Shown here: in pieces, positions 1-6,124 of the stretch
Position numbering within the stretch: the first letter of the stretch is position 1
Layout of the letters: each line of letters begins with the position of its first letter
Source: Candidatus Hydrogenedentota bacterium
Lineage (GTDB): Bacteria; Hydrogenedentota; Hydrogenedentia; Hydrogenedentales; SLHB01
Direction: 5' to 3'
Length of the DNA: 9,578 nt
Assembly (NCBI GenBank): GCA_007118235.1
Contig: SKRY01000153.1
Coordinates: 1 to 9,578 of the forward strand
Position numbers and translations under genes: made by a program
The notes under the pieces: model-generated
What the model was told of the DNA's origin: nothing
The model's input: the letters and a program-made list of their open reading frames with translations, nothing else
Databases searched by the model: none

Positions 1-3000
1 CACGCCGTTGGCCGTTCCGGGGCGTTGGCGGCAGATGACGAGGCCAGCGTAACGCGCGTGGCGGCCGTTGGGCAGTTCGCGCACGCCGGCGGCGTTTGGC
101 AGGCCGCGCGCGGCGAGTTGATCGCGCAAGGGGGCGAGGGGGTGGCCGAGGGCGCTGTGGCCGGTGGCGGCGTAGTCCCACCGGATGGTCTCGAAGGCGT
201 CGAGCGGTTCAAGGGCTACGGACGGCTCGGGCGCGTCGAGGGGGAGATGGGGTGTGTCTTCGGCCATGTGGCCCAAGCTTTCCCAAAATGCCTGACGCCG
301 GCTTGATTCGAGCCCCGCCAAGGCGCCGCTTTCGGCCAAACGCTTGAGGCTGCCTTGGTCCAGGCGGGCGCGGCGGGCGAGGTCGTCAATGGAACGCAAG
401 GAACCGCTGTTTCGCGCGGCGATGATGCGCCGGGCGGCGTCTTCGTTTAATCCTTTCACGTACATGAGCCCGATCCGGACGGCGAAGTTGGACATCCTCC
501 TTAGTCCTCCTTCAAAGGATACATCCCCCCGGCCCCCTTCAAAGGGGGAATCTCCTTGGCGCCCTTCACAAGATACAGCCCTCTGCGCCCCGTCGACGGG
601 AGAATCGTTGGCCTCTTGTTTTGTCTCCGTGGGCTCCAGTGTACATTCCCACTCGCTCGCTTGCGCATCTGCGGAGCGCACGATCACGCCGTGGCGTTTG
701 GCGTCTTCGATGAGCGTTGCGGGGCTATAGAAACCCATGGGCTGGGCGTTGAGCAGGGCGCAGAGATAGGCCGCGGGATAATGCCGTTTGAGCCAGGCCG
801 TGGCGTAGGCGATGAGGGCGAAACTGGCGGCGTGGCTTTCGGGGAAGCCGTATTCTCCAAAGCCGCGTATCTGCTCAAAGACCTGTTCGCCGAACGTTTC
901 GGGGATCCCCTTGGCGGCCATGCGGGCGATGAGGCGGCCGCGGTGTTTTTCGAGTTGGCCGGCCTTGCGCCAGGCCGCCATGTCGCGCCGCAATTGGTCG
1001 GCCTCGCCGGGGGTGTAGTCGGCGGCGGCGATGGCGAGCTGCATGACTTGCTCTTGAAACAAGGGCACGCCCAAGGTCTTCTTTAGGATCGGTTCCAGGC
1101 TCGGGTGGGGGTAGGTCACGGACTCCTCTCCGTTGCGCCGCCGCAAGTAGGGGTGAACCATGCCGCCCGTGATGGGGCCGGGCCGGACGATACTCACCTC
1201 GATGACGAGGTCGTAGTAGGTGCGCGGCTTGAGACGCGGCAGCATGGCCATCTGCGCGCGGCTTTCGATTTGGAACGTGCCGGCGGTATCGCCCGCGCGG
1301 ATCATCTCGAAGGTGGGTTCGTCGTCTGATGGAATTCCCGCCAATGTGTGCGATTGGCCGTGATGTGTCTCGACGAGATCGAAGCAGCGGTGAACCACGT
1401 TAAGCGCGCCCAAGCCCAACAGGTCCACCTTAAACAAGCCCAGTTCTTCGAGGTCGTCTTTGTCCCACTGGATGACGGTGCGGTCCGGCATGGCGGCGTT
1501 CTCCACGGGAACGAGGTCCGCCACGGGCTCGTGACCCAGCAGGAATCCGCCGGGATGGATGGATAGGTGGCGGGGGAACCCTTGAATCTCCGCCGCAAGC
1601 CGGGCGAGGTGGCGAAGCGCCCGGCTGTTTTCGTCGAGGCCTAGGCCGCGAAAGGTCTTGGGACCGGGGACGTCGTAATGCGACAGGCCGCGCGCGATGC
1701 GTTCGAGGGCGGTGCCGGGCACGCCCAATGCCTTACCCACGTCCCGCACGGCCGAGCGCGCACGGTAGCGGATGACGTTGGCCGCCATGGCGGCGTAGGC
1801 GCGGCCATACTTGGCGTAGACGTGCTGGATGACTTCCTCGCGGCGGTCGTGCTCGATGTCGAGGTCGATGTCCGGCGGTTCGGCCCGCTCCTTGGACAGA
1901 AAGCGCTCGAAGAGCAGTCCCATGCGCACGGGATCGATGGCGGTGATGCCGAGGCAATAGCACACCGCCGAGTTCGCGGCCGAGCCCCGGCCTTGGCACA
2001 GGATGTTCTCGCGGCGGCAGAACTGGACGATCTCACGCATGGTGAGGAAGTAGCCATCGTATTCGAGGTCGTGGATGAGGGCGAGTTCTTTGTTCAACTG
2101 GCGGCGCACGTCCTCAGGAACGCCCCTGGGATAGCGTTGCGCCGCGCCTTCGAACGTAAGCTGGCCGAGCCATTCCGGCGGCGTCACGCCGTCGGGCAGG
2201 CGCTCGCCGGGATAGCGGTAAACCAGCTCGGACAACGAAAATCCACACCGCTCCGCAATGGCCGCCGTCCGCGCCAGGGCCGCGGGATCGTCGGCGTAAC
2301 GCTCCGCCAAGACGGAGGGGGGCTGAAGCCCGTGCTCCGCGTTGGGACGAAGACGGCGGCCAGCTTCGCTCAACGTAACGCCATGGCGAATGCACGTAAG
2401 CACGTCTTGAAGGTCCCGCCGGGCGGCGGTGTGGTACAAGACTTCGGAGCCGGCGGCGGCGGGCATGCCGTAGCGCGCGGCCCGCTCCCGCAAGCGCCGC
2501 TCGGACCGGGCGTCTTCGGGCCGCCGGTGACGCGTAGCCAAGGCGTACAAGCGATCGCCGAAGGCGTCCTTTAGCAACGCCGCCTCACGGGCGGGTTCGT
2601 CGTCCCGCAACAGCAAACTCCGTTCGCCGCCCCACAATGCGATAAGCCCTTCGGCCCGTTCCGCGGCTTCTTCCCACGAGACGCGGCTTACGCCCTTGGG
2701 GGAGCGCAACCGGCCCCGGGAAATCAGTTGGCAGAGGTTGGCGTAGCCCCGGCGGTCCATGGCGAGCAGGATGAGGGTGGACTCGTCGAAGAACGTCACC
2801 TCCGAACCAACGAGCAGATGCATCCCCAGCTCCTTTGCCCGCTTGTGCGCCCGAACCACGCCCGGCACGCCGTCGCGATCCGTGAGGGCCACGGCCTGGA
2901 AATCGAGGCGGCGGGCCTCTTCGACAAGCTCTTCGGGATGGCTCGCGCCTTCAAGAAAGGAATAGTTGCTTTTGCACCACAAGGGGACGCAGCCCGCATT

Positions 3001-3003
3001 CAT
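1..3003 (-). CDS. dnaE2: DnaE2/ImuC error-prone DNA polymerase III alpha subunit, C-terminus cut by window edge
   Basis: Polymerase of the SOS mutasome, which extends past DNA lesions with ImuA and ImuB. The frame is open from the ATG at 3003 to base 1, giving 1001 codons with no stop. The N-terminal PHP-like domain opens with LWCKSNYSFLEGASHPEEL (residues 8-26), typical of DnaE2; the metal-binding histidines of a replicative PHP domain are replaced. The C-family catalytic aspartates are visible: PPDIDLDIEHDRREE with D378 and D380, preceded by GRGSAANSAVCYCLGIT, and D527 in FKVDLLGLG. The spacing of about 150 residues matches E. coli DnaE. The last residues (GLVICRQRPGTANGV) are the start of the OB-fold, so perhaps 60 to 80 residues are missing. 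Residues 800-836 are an extra repeat-derived segment. The start is fixed by AAGGAG seven bases upstream and an ATGA overlap with imuB, implying translational coupling. The shorter length, the imuB neighbour and the degenerate PHP domain distinguish it from replicative DnaE1. Confidence 0.96.
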   Translation of the reverse strand, partial: MNAGCVPLWCKSNYSFLEGASHPEELVEEARRLDFQAVALTDRDGVPGVVRAHKRAKELGMHLLVGSEVTFFDESTLILLAMDRRGYANLCQLISRGRLRSPKGVSRVSWEEAAERAEGLIALWGGERSLLLRDDEPAREAALLKDAFGDRLYALATRHRRPEDARSERRLRERAARYGMPAAAGSEVLYHTAARRDLQDVLTCIRHGVTLSEAGRRLRPNAEHGLQPPSVLAERYADDPAALARTAAIAERCGFSLSELVYRYPGERLPDGVTPPEWLGQLTFEGAAQRYPRGVPEDVRRQLNKELALIHDLEYDGYFLTMREIVQFCRRENILCQGRGSAANSAVCYCLGITAIDPVRMGLLFERFLSKERAEPPDIDLDIEHDRREEVIQHVYAKYGRAYAAMAANVIRYRARSAVRDVGKALGVPGTALERIARGLSHYDVPGPKTFRGLGLDENSRALRHLARLAAEIQGFPRHLSIHPGGFLLGHEPVADLVPVENAAMPDRTVIQWDKDDLEELGLFKVDLLGLGALNVVHRCFDLVETHHGQSHTLAGIPSDDEPTFEMIRAGDTAGTFQIESRAQMAMLPRLKPRTYYDLVIEVSIVRPGPITGGMVHPYLRRRNGEESVTYPHPSLEPILKKTLGVPLFQEQVMQLAIAAADYTPGEADQLRRDMAAWRKAGQLEKHRGRLIARMAAKGIPETFGEQVFEQIRGFGEYGFPESHAASFALIAYATAWLKRHYPAAYLCALLNAQPMGFYSPATLIEDAKRHGVIVRSADAQASEWECTLEPTETKQEANDSPVDGAQRAVSCEGRQGDSPFEGGRGDVSFEGGLRRMSNFAVRIGLMYVKGLNEDAARRIIAARNSGSLRSIDDLARRARLDQGSLKRLAESGALAGLESSRRQAFWESLGHMAEDTPHLPLDAPEPSVALEPLDAFETIRWDYAATGHSALGHPLAPLRDQLAARGLPNAAGVRELPNGRHARYAGLVICRQRPGTANGV
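498..606 (-). repeat. Tandem 54/55-bp palindrome-rich repeat inside the dnaE2 reading frame
   Basis: Two degenerate head-to-tail units, read on the minus strand: unit 1 at 606-553 (54 bp) and unit 2 at 552-498 (55 bp). Both begin GATTC(T/C)CCC, follow with a central six-base core and a run of G, pass through TGTATC and TGAAGG, and end in AAGGA. Each unit contains CCC-core-GGG palindromes; the clearest is CCCCCTTTGAAGGGGG. They are translated as residues 800-836 of DnaE2, giving the repeated peptides DSPVDG, DSPFEGG and DVSFEGG. Ordinary DnaE2 proteins pass almost directly from the CTLE motif to the RIGL..VKGL motif at this point, so the segment looks inserted. The repeat nature is seen directly; the claim that it is a mobile or dispersed genomic repeat is inferred. 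Confidence 0.75.
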
Positions 3004-4523
3004 TCCACTTCTCCTTGCAGATACCAGCGCCGCCGTTTCTGGTCGTGGTACACCCAGAGCCACCGGCCGCTCGCCGTACGCACGTAGTAGTAGTTCCGCG
3101 CAATCGCCGAATCGGTCCACCAGCCGCCAGCCAGCGTGTGCGGCCCAATGACTTCTTCCACAGGTCCCTCCGAGGGTCCCGCCACACACCAGCCCTCGAG
3201 ACTGGTCCCGGGCGGCGGAGGCGCTGGACGAGGACAGGCGTAAAAACGGCGGACGAGGGGGGCCTCATCGGGGACGCCGGGGGCGGCGTCCGGCAGCGTT
3301 TTCATGGGTTCCCACGAAAAGCCTCCCTCGGGCGAATGGCGCTCATGCAGCCGGGCATAGGTTACAGCGCGTGAACCAAGCTCCGCGCGTAGTTTCGCGA
3401 AGGCACGGTGGATGGCCTCCCGGTTGCGGGCAGGGAGGCCGTCGAACAGACTGAGCTGTTCCTCCCGCCGGGGCGCGCCCTCGCCGCACACCGTGAACGC
3501 GATGACTCCGGCGGACAGGGTCAACGTTTCCAACCGCAGGCGCAGCAGCGTAAGCAGTTGTCCGGCGTCTTCCGTGGGGACAGCGGGCGCTAGCCGGGTC
3601 TCCACGCGGCCGCCGTCATCCGAGGTCAACGCGAGACAGAGAGACGCCAACCGTTCGTGGCGGCGGGCGAGTTTCGCGATGACGTTCTCCAGGGCGGGCT
3701 CGATCTCTATCAATAGGGCCTCGCGATCCTCCGCCGGATAAGCCAGCTCCACCGTCTCTTCCGCGGGTTCCATGTAGGATTGGGGTGTAAGAGGATTCCA
3801 TCCCGCGCCCCGGGCCATCTCATGAAGCGCGTGAACTTCCTCGCCAAAGCGCCGCCGGACGGCCGCGGCGGGCAGGTCCATGAATTGGCCCAGGGTTTGC
3901 ACGCCAAGTTTGGCGAACACGTCCAGCACGTCCGCCTGGAATTCGAGGCGCTCCACGGCGATGCTCCGCACGTAACGCTGTTCCTCGGCGGCGTCGTAAA
4001 AGACGGCATTACGCTGCCGGGCCTTGGCGGCCGCGTAGCTGCCAAAGCGGGAAAAACCCACCACGACGACGGCCTTGATGGTTTCCTTATGCAAGTCCGT
4101 CTGTATAGCGTTGGCCCAGCCGGTTAGCGAGGGAAACAACGTCCGCAAGCCGGACGCGTCCAGCCAAAACACGCCCGGTTCCTGGAGGGAGGGCTCCACG
4201 CGGGGACTGAAGCGCCACAGCCGGGGCAGCAGCGCGTCCACGGCTTCCCGCATTCGCTCCACCGGCATTTCCGCGGCGCACAGGTCCCGGCACAGGGAGA
4301 GCGCTGATACATAGCGCATGCCGGGATGAATGTGATGCCGCCGCCGCGCCAAGGCGTTCGCCCATTGAATGACGCCCGTGGCCGCGTCCCGATCCACGAC
4401 GGCGGCGGGCGCGTCCCGCCACCCCGGCCGATCCCGCAACAGCAACTGAAGCGGGAACGCCGCCGCGTTAACACAAGCCACCCGGCCCATGGCGGCGCCT
4501 CTATCCTTGTTTCCCGTCTCCAT
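3000..4523 (-). CDS. imuB: ImuB, catalytically inactive Y-family polymerase-like mutasome adaptor
   Basis: Non-catalytic Y-family homologue that bridges the beta clamp and DnaE2 during translesion synthesis. It has 507 residues from the ATG at 4523, the usual size. The N-terminal palm-like region starts ACVNAAAFPLQLLL (residues 16-29); the place of the metal-binding aspartate in a true Y-family enzyme is an asparagine, as expected for ImuB. LDASGL (121-126) marks the second former active-site strand. A helix-hairpin-helix-like segment lies near 205-222 (LGVQTLGQFMDLP). A clear clamp-binding motif QLSLF is at 356-360. The C-terminus (about 454-507, GGWWTDSAIARNYYYV and following) resembles the small domain common at ImuB C-termini, possibly DUF6504. 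Two starts are possible: Met1 at 4523, which sits just after the -10 box and would be leaderless, and Met12 at 4490, which aligns with the usual ImuB start and has GAGG seven bases upstream. Residues 1-11 (METGNKDRGAA) come from the interrupting segment. It overlaps dnaE2 by 4 bp. Confidence 0.95.
   Translation of the reverse strand: METGNKDRGAAMGRVACVNAAAFPLQLLLRDRPGWRDAPAAVVDRDAATGVIQWANALARRRHHIHPGMRYVSALSLCRDLCAAEMPVERMREAVDALLPRLWRFSPRVEPSLQEPGVFWLDASGLRTLFPSLTGWANAIQTDLHKETIKAVVVVGFSRFGSYAAAKARQRNAVFYDAAEEQRYVRSIAVERLEFQADVLDVFAKLGVQTLGQFMDLPAAAVRRRFGEEVHALHEMARGAGWNPLTPQSYMEPAEETVELAYPAEDREALLIEIEPALENVIAKLARRHERLASLCLALTSDDGGRVETRLAPAVPTEDAGQLLTLLRLRLETLTLSAGVIAFTVCGEGAPRREEQLSLFDGLPARNREAIHRAFAKLRAELGSRAVTYARLHERHSPEGGFSWEPMKTLPDAAPGVPDEAPLVRRFYACPRPAPPPPGTSLEGWCVAGPSEGPVEEVIGPHTLAGGWWTDSAIARNYYYVRTASGRWLWVYHDQKRRRWYLQGEVE
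3011..3016 (-). promoter_or_regulatory. Ribosome binding site of dnaE2 within the 3' end of imuB
   Basis: AAGGAG on the minus strand lies seven bases before the ATG at 3003-3001, inside the last codons of imuB. Together with the ATGA stop/start overlap it settles the dnaE2 start and points to coupled translation. Confidence 0.8.
4467..4492. repeat. 26-bp direct repeat, copy 1 (imuB start side)
   Basis: Plus-strand sequence begins GTTAACACAAGCC and ends GGCCCATGG. It is identical over 26 of 26 bases to 5314-5339 in the same orientation; the bases immediately outside differ. On the minus strand this copy encodes MGRVACVN, the ancestral-looking start of ImuB at Met12. Confidence 0.95.
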
Positions 4524-4530
4524 GCCGGCC

Positions 4531-4560
4531 AGTATACTGAAAACATATTCAGTTGTTCAA
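4531..4560 (-). promoter_or_regulatory. imuB-dnaE2 promoter with SOS-box-like operator in the spacer
   Basis: On the minus strand: -35 TTGAAC (4560-4555), an 18-bp spacer, and -10 TATACT (4536-4531). The ATG begins after only 7 more bases. The spacer holds an inverted repeat ACTGAA-N6-TTCAGT (4536-4553), equivalent to CTG-N10-CAG, the same half-site spacing as the E. coli LexA box. Layout and sequence match the imuA promoter at 31 of 40 aligned positions (4521-4560 against 5927-5966). The promoter and the palindrome are seen directly; LexA as the binding protein is inferred from the SOS nature of the genes. Confidence 0.8.
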
Positions 4561-4633
4561 TAGGGGCCGTCTTTGAGCATTGAAACTCTGAAAGCCCAAA
4601 ACATCTCCATGAACCTCCACGTCTATGATACTG

Positions 4634-4662
4634 TTGACAAGAAGCGGGAGGGTCGATACGCT
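4634..4662 (+). promoter_or_regulatory. Candidate promoter of the vapBC pair
   Basis: Consensus -35 TTGACA at 4634-4639, a 17-bp spacer, and -10 TACGCT at 4657-4662, 36 bp before the antitoxin ATG. It fires divergently from the imuB promoter about 75 bp away. The -35 is perfect and the -10 is weak. Confidence 0.5.
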
Positions 4663-4698
4663 GTTTATAAGATGGGAAGATGCAACGAGGGAGGCGCC

Positions 4699-4905
4699 AT
4701 GAAAAACATCACGATATCTTCCAAGTATCAAGTGGTAATCCCCAAGGAAATCCGTGACCAGTTGGGGCTGAAGCCAGGGCAAGAGCTGCGGGCGGTGGTG
4801 CATGGGGACCGGCTCGAACTCATTCCCGTCCGGCCGGTCAATGAAATGCGCGGCTTTCTCAAGGGCATCAACACGGATGTGCCCCGCGAAGGCGATCGCC
4901 TATGA
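4699..4905 (+). CDS. vapB: AbrB/MazE-type (SpoVT-AbrB fold) antitoxin, VapB-like
   Basis: Small DNA-binding antitoxin of 68 residues, expected to neutralise the adjacent PIN-domain toxin and repress its own promoter. The N-terminal swapped-hairpin domain is clear: MKNITISSKYQVVIPKEIRD (1-20), then LGLKPGQELRAVVHGDRLEL (22-41), the classic AbrB pattern. The acidic/basic C-terminal tail (about 45-68, MRGFLKGINTDVPREGD) is the usual toxin-binding part of VapB proteins of this class. The ATG at 4699 is chosen because GGGAGG lies four bases upstream; the frame stays open to 4573, but only with a non-ATG start lacking a ribosome site. The stop overlaps the vapC start (ATGA). It is intact, unlike its partner, and is transcribed opposite to the flanking imu genes. 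Confidence 0.9.
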   Translation: MKNITISSKYQVVIPKEIRDQLGLKPGQELRAVVHGDRLELIPVRPVNEMRGFLKGINTDVPREGDRL

Positions 4906-5281
4906 ACGTGGTGGATTCGAGCGCGTGGCTCGAATACTTTGCGGATGGGCCCAACGCAGGGTATTTCGCCGAAGCTATCGAGAATGAGGAGGCGTTGGTG
5001 GTGCCGGCGATTACCCTCTTTGAGGTGTACAAGCGGGTCTTCACCCAACGCGGCGAGGAGCCGGCATGGCAAGCAGTAACGGCGATGCAGGCCGGCCGAG
5101 TGGTTGATGTGAATGCTTCCCTCGCGCTCGCCGCCGCGCGTATTAGCGCCGACCACCGGTTTACCTATGGCGGGACAGCCTTATCTTGACCACGGCCCGG
5201 GCGTATAGCGCCGTACTATGGACTCAAGACTCGGATTTCGAGGGGTTCCAAGGAGTCAACTATAAAGCCCGGAAAGCGTAG
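4902..5281 (+). pseudogene. vapC: VapC-type PIN-domain toxin, disrupted by two +1 frameshifts
   Basis: PIN-domain ribonuclease toxin. The N-terminus MNVVDSSAWLEYFADGPNA carries the first catalytic aspartate (D5); the next acidic residue is in ITLFEVYKRV (residues 38-47). The frame is normal for 86 residues to ISADHR, then ends early at 5189 after FTYGGTALS, giving 95 residues. An extra T in TTT (5160-5162) and an extra G in GGG (5172-5174) explain the break. Removing both restores LPMADSLILTTARAY and then LWTQDSDFEGFQGVNYK, ending at the TAG at 5279-5281. This gives about 125 residues, the expected family length, and recovers the third and fourth acidic positions (MAD and TQDSDF). As read, the protein lacks half of its active site and is probably inactive. 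Both changes lie in short homopolymers, so sequencing error is a real alternative. Confidence 0.85.
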
Positions 5282-5283
5282 CG

Positions 5284-5304
5284 CTGGGGGGCTGGGGGGG
5301 CGCT
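5284..5304 (+). other. G-run pair downstream of vapC
   Basis: Six G (5286-5291), CT, then seven G (5294-5300), flanked by AGCGC (5280-5284) and GCGCT (5300-5304), which could pair. There is no T-tract, so it is not a standard terminator. It lies at the edge of the interrupting segment, 10-30 bp from the 26-bp repeat. Function unknown. Confidence 0.35.
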
Positions 5305-5313
5305 TAAACGATT

Positions 5314-5339
5314 GTTAACACAAGCCACCCGGCCCATGG
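5314..5339. repeat. 26-bp direct repeat, copy 2 (imuA stop side)
   Basis: Exact second copy of 4467-4492, 847 bp away. On the minus strand, in the frame one base shifted from imuB, it encodes the last residues of ImuA (HGPGGLC) and supplies its TAA stop. It marks the right boundary of the segment that separates imuA from imuB. Confidence 0.95.
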
Positions 5340-5929
5340 TGGATCTCCTCCTCGCGCCAGCCAGGGGCGTGGCGTTTGTCCTTGGTTACGCGCACCACGC
5401 AGGCGAAAGCGTCGAAATCCCGCCGGACTATCCAGCTCTCCGCTCGCAACGAGGCCAGCGAAATCATCTCCCGCCGGCTGGGCGTAAGGCAGACCAGCGC
5501 CGCGCTCCATTGCTTCGCCAGCCCCGCCAACCGGCTTTGCATCGCCAAGGGCAACCCCATGTCACCGGCCAGATCCACCACTATCAGACCGAACCCGCCC
5601 GAGCGCAGCAACGTGTCCGCCGCCCGCGCCGCCGCCCGCGCCTCCGGCGCATGAACCACCGGCAGCGCGGTTAGGTCGACGCCCCCCAAGGCGCAATCGG
5701 GCGGATAAAAGGCGTTCGTCCCAGCGATCCACGCCACCCGTGTCTCTCGTTGCTGGGCTTCCAACACCAGCCCCATCGCCGCCGTCAATCGCGCCCCGCC
5801 CCGGATCTCCGCCAGACGGCCAGCCAACACGCTCAAGCCCCATTCCGCCTGAGGCGCCCTTGACCACAGCGCGCTGCCCCACATTACGCCCGCTGCGGGC
5901 GTCGCTATCTCTATCTTTTGCCTACCCAT
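5315..5929 (-). CDS. imuA: ImuA, RecA-like mutasome accessory protein
   Basis: RecA/SulA-like protein that partners ImuB and DnaE2 in SOS mutagenesis. It has 204 residues, at the short end of the family. The family pattern is clear: WGLSVLAGRLAEIRG (30-44), then EAQQRETRVAWIAGTNAFYPP (57-77), GVDLTALPVVHAPEARAA (83-100), and the Walker-B-like strand GGFGLIVVDLAGD (111-123), followed by the LAGLAKQWSAALVCLTPS helix/strand. No Walker A (GxxxxGKT) is visible, as is usual for ImuA. The start at 5929 is the only ATG close to the promoter and lies 7 bases after the -10 box, so the mRNA is probably leaderless. The last codons and TAA lie inside the 26-bp repeat shared with the imuB start, so imuA once overlapped imuB directly. 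The imuA stop and the imuB start are now separated by an inverted toxin-antitoxin unit. Confidence 0.88.
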   Translation of the reverse strand: MGRQKIEIATPAAGVMWGSALWSRAPQAEWGLSVLAGRLAEIRGGARLTAAMGLVLEAQQRETRVAWIAGTNAFYPPDCALGGVDLTALPVVHAPEARAAARAADTLLRSGGFGLIVVDLAGDMGLPLAMQSRLAGLAKQWSAALVCLTPSRREMISLASLRAESWIVRRDFDAFACVVRVTKDKRHAPGWREEEIHHGPGGLC

Positions 5930-5936
5930 GCCTAGT

Positions 5937-5966
5937 ATTATACTGAAAATATATTCAGTATATCAA
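5937..5966 (-). promoter_or_regulatory. imuA promoter with perfect SOS-box-like palindrome
   Basis: On the minus strand: -35 TTGATA (5966-5961), an 18-bp spacer, and consensus -10 TATAAT (5942-5937). The ATG begins after 7 bases. The palindrome TATACTGAA-N6-TTCAGTATA (5939-5962) has perfect 9-bp arms and fills the spacer and -10. Its core CTG-N10-CAG matches the length of the E. coli LexA site, with A instead of T at position 4. A repressor bound here would block RNA polymerase directly. LexA binding is inferred. Confidence 0.85.
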
Positions 5967-5974
5967 CGGCCATC

Positions 5975-6024
5975 AAAAAGCGCCGCCCCGGTCCAGCGGA
6001 TGTGCTGGAACCGGGGCGGTGCGC
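5975..6024 (-). terminator. Rho-independent terminator downstream of the cytochrome/Rid pair
   Basis: On the minus strand a strong GC-rich hairpin (arms 6019-6004 and 5997-5983, loop of about 6 bases, one bulged base, about 15 paired positions) is followed by GC and TTTTT (5979-5975). It ends about 100 bp after the stop of the 6125-7228 gene and 9 bp before the imuA -35, so it insulates imuA from readthrough. The stretch 6025-6124 shows nothing else. Confidence 0.8.
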
Positions 6025-6124
6025 GGATTTTCCGTTCTGGGTGCGTAAATCCTTGTTGTCTATGTGCGGGGAATGGCTCTTCCCTCAGCGTCGTGCGCCA
6101 ACTCCGTGGCGGCCCATGGGCTGC

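Noticed and set aside
344..730. Plus-strand open frame across the dnaE2 repeat segment
   Set aside because: Low-complexity serine/proline composition produced by the palindromic repeat read on the opposite strand.
1678..2574. Plus-strand open frame of 298 codons within dnaE2
   Set aside because: Shadow of dnaE2: the minus strand carries the catalytic aspartates and continuous homology there.
4573..4698. 42-codon N-terminal extension of the antitoxin
   Set aside because: It needs a TTG start without a ribosome site and overlaps the likely vapB promoter; AbrB antitoxins begin at the MKNITI position with GGGAGG upstream.
5280..5304. Terminator for vapC
   Set aside because: The stem is only five bases with a G-rich loop and no T-tract.
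4467..5339. Insertion sequence or integron-type element
   Set aside because: No transposase or integrase gene, no terminal inverted repeats, and a direct repeat of 26 bp is far longer than usual target duplications; kept as an insertion of unknown mechanism.
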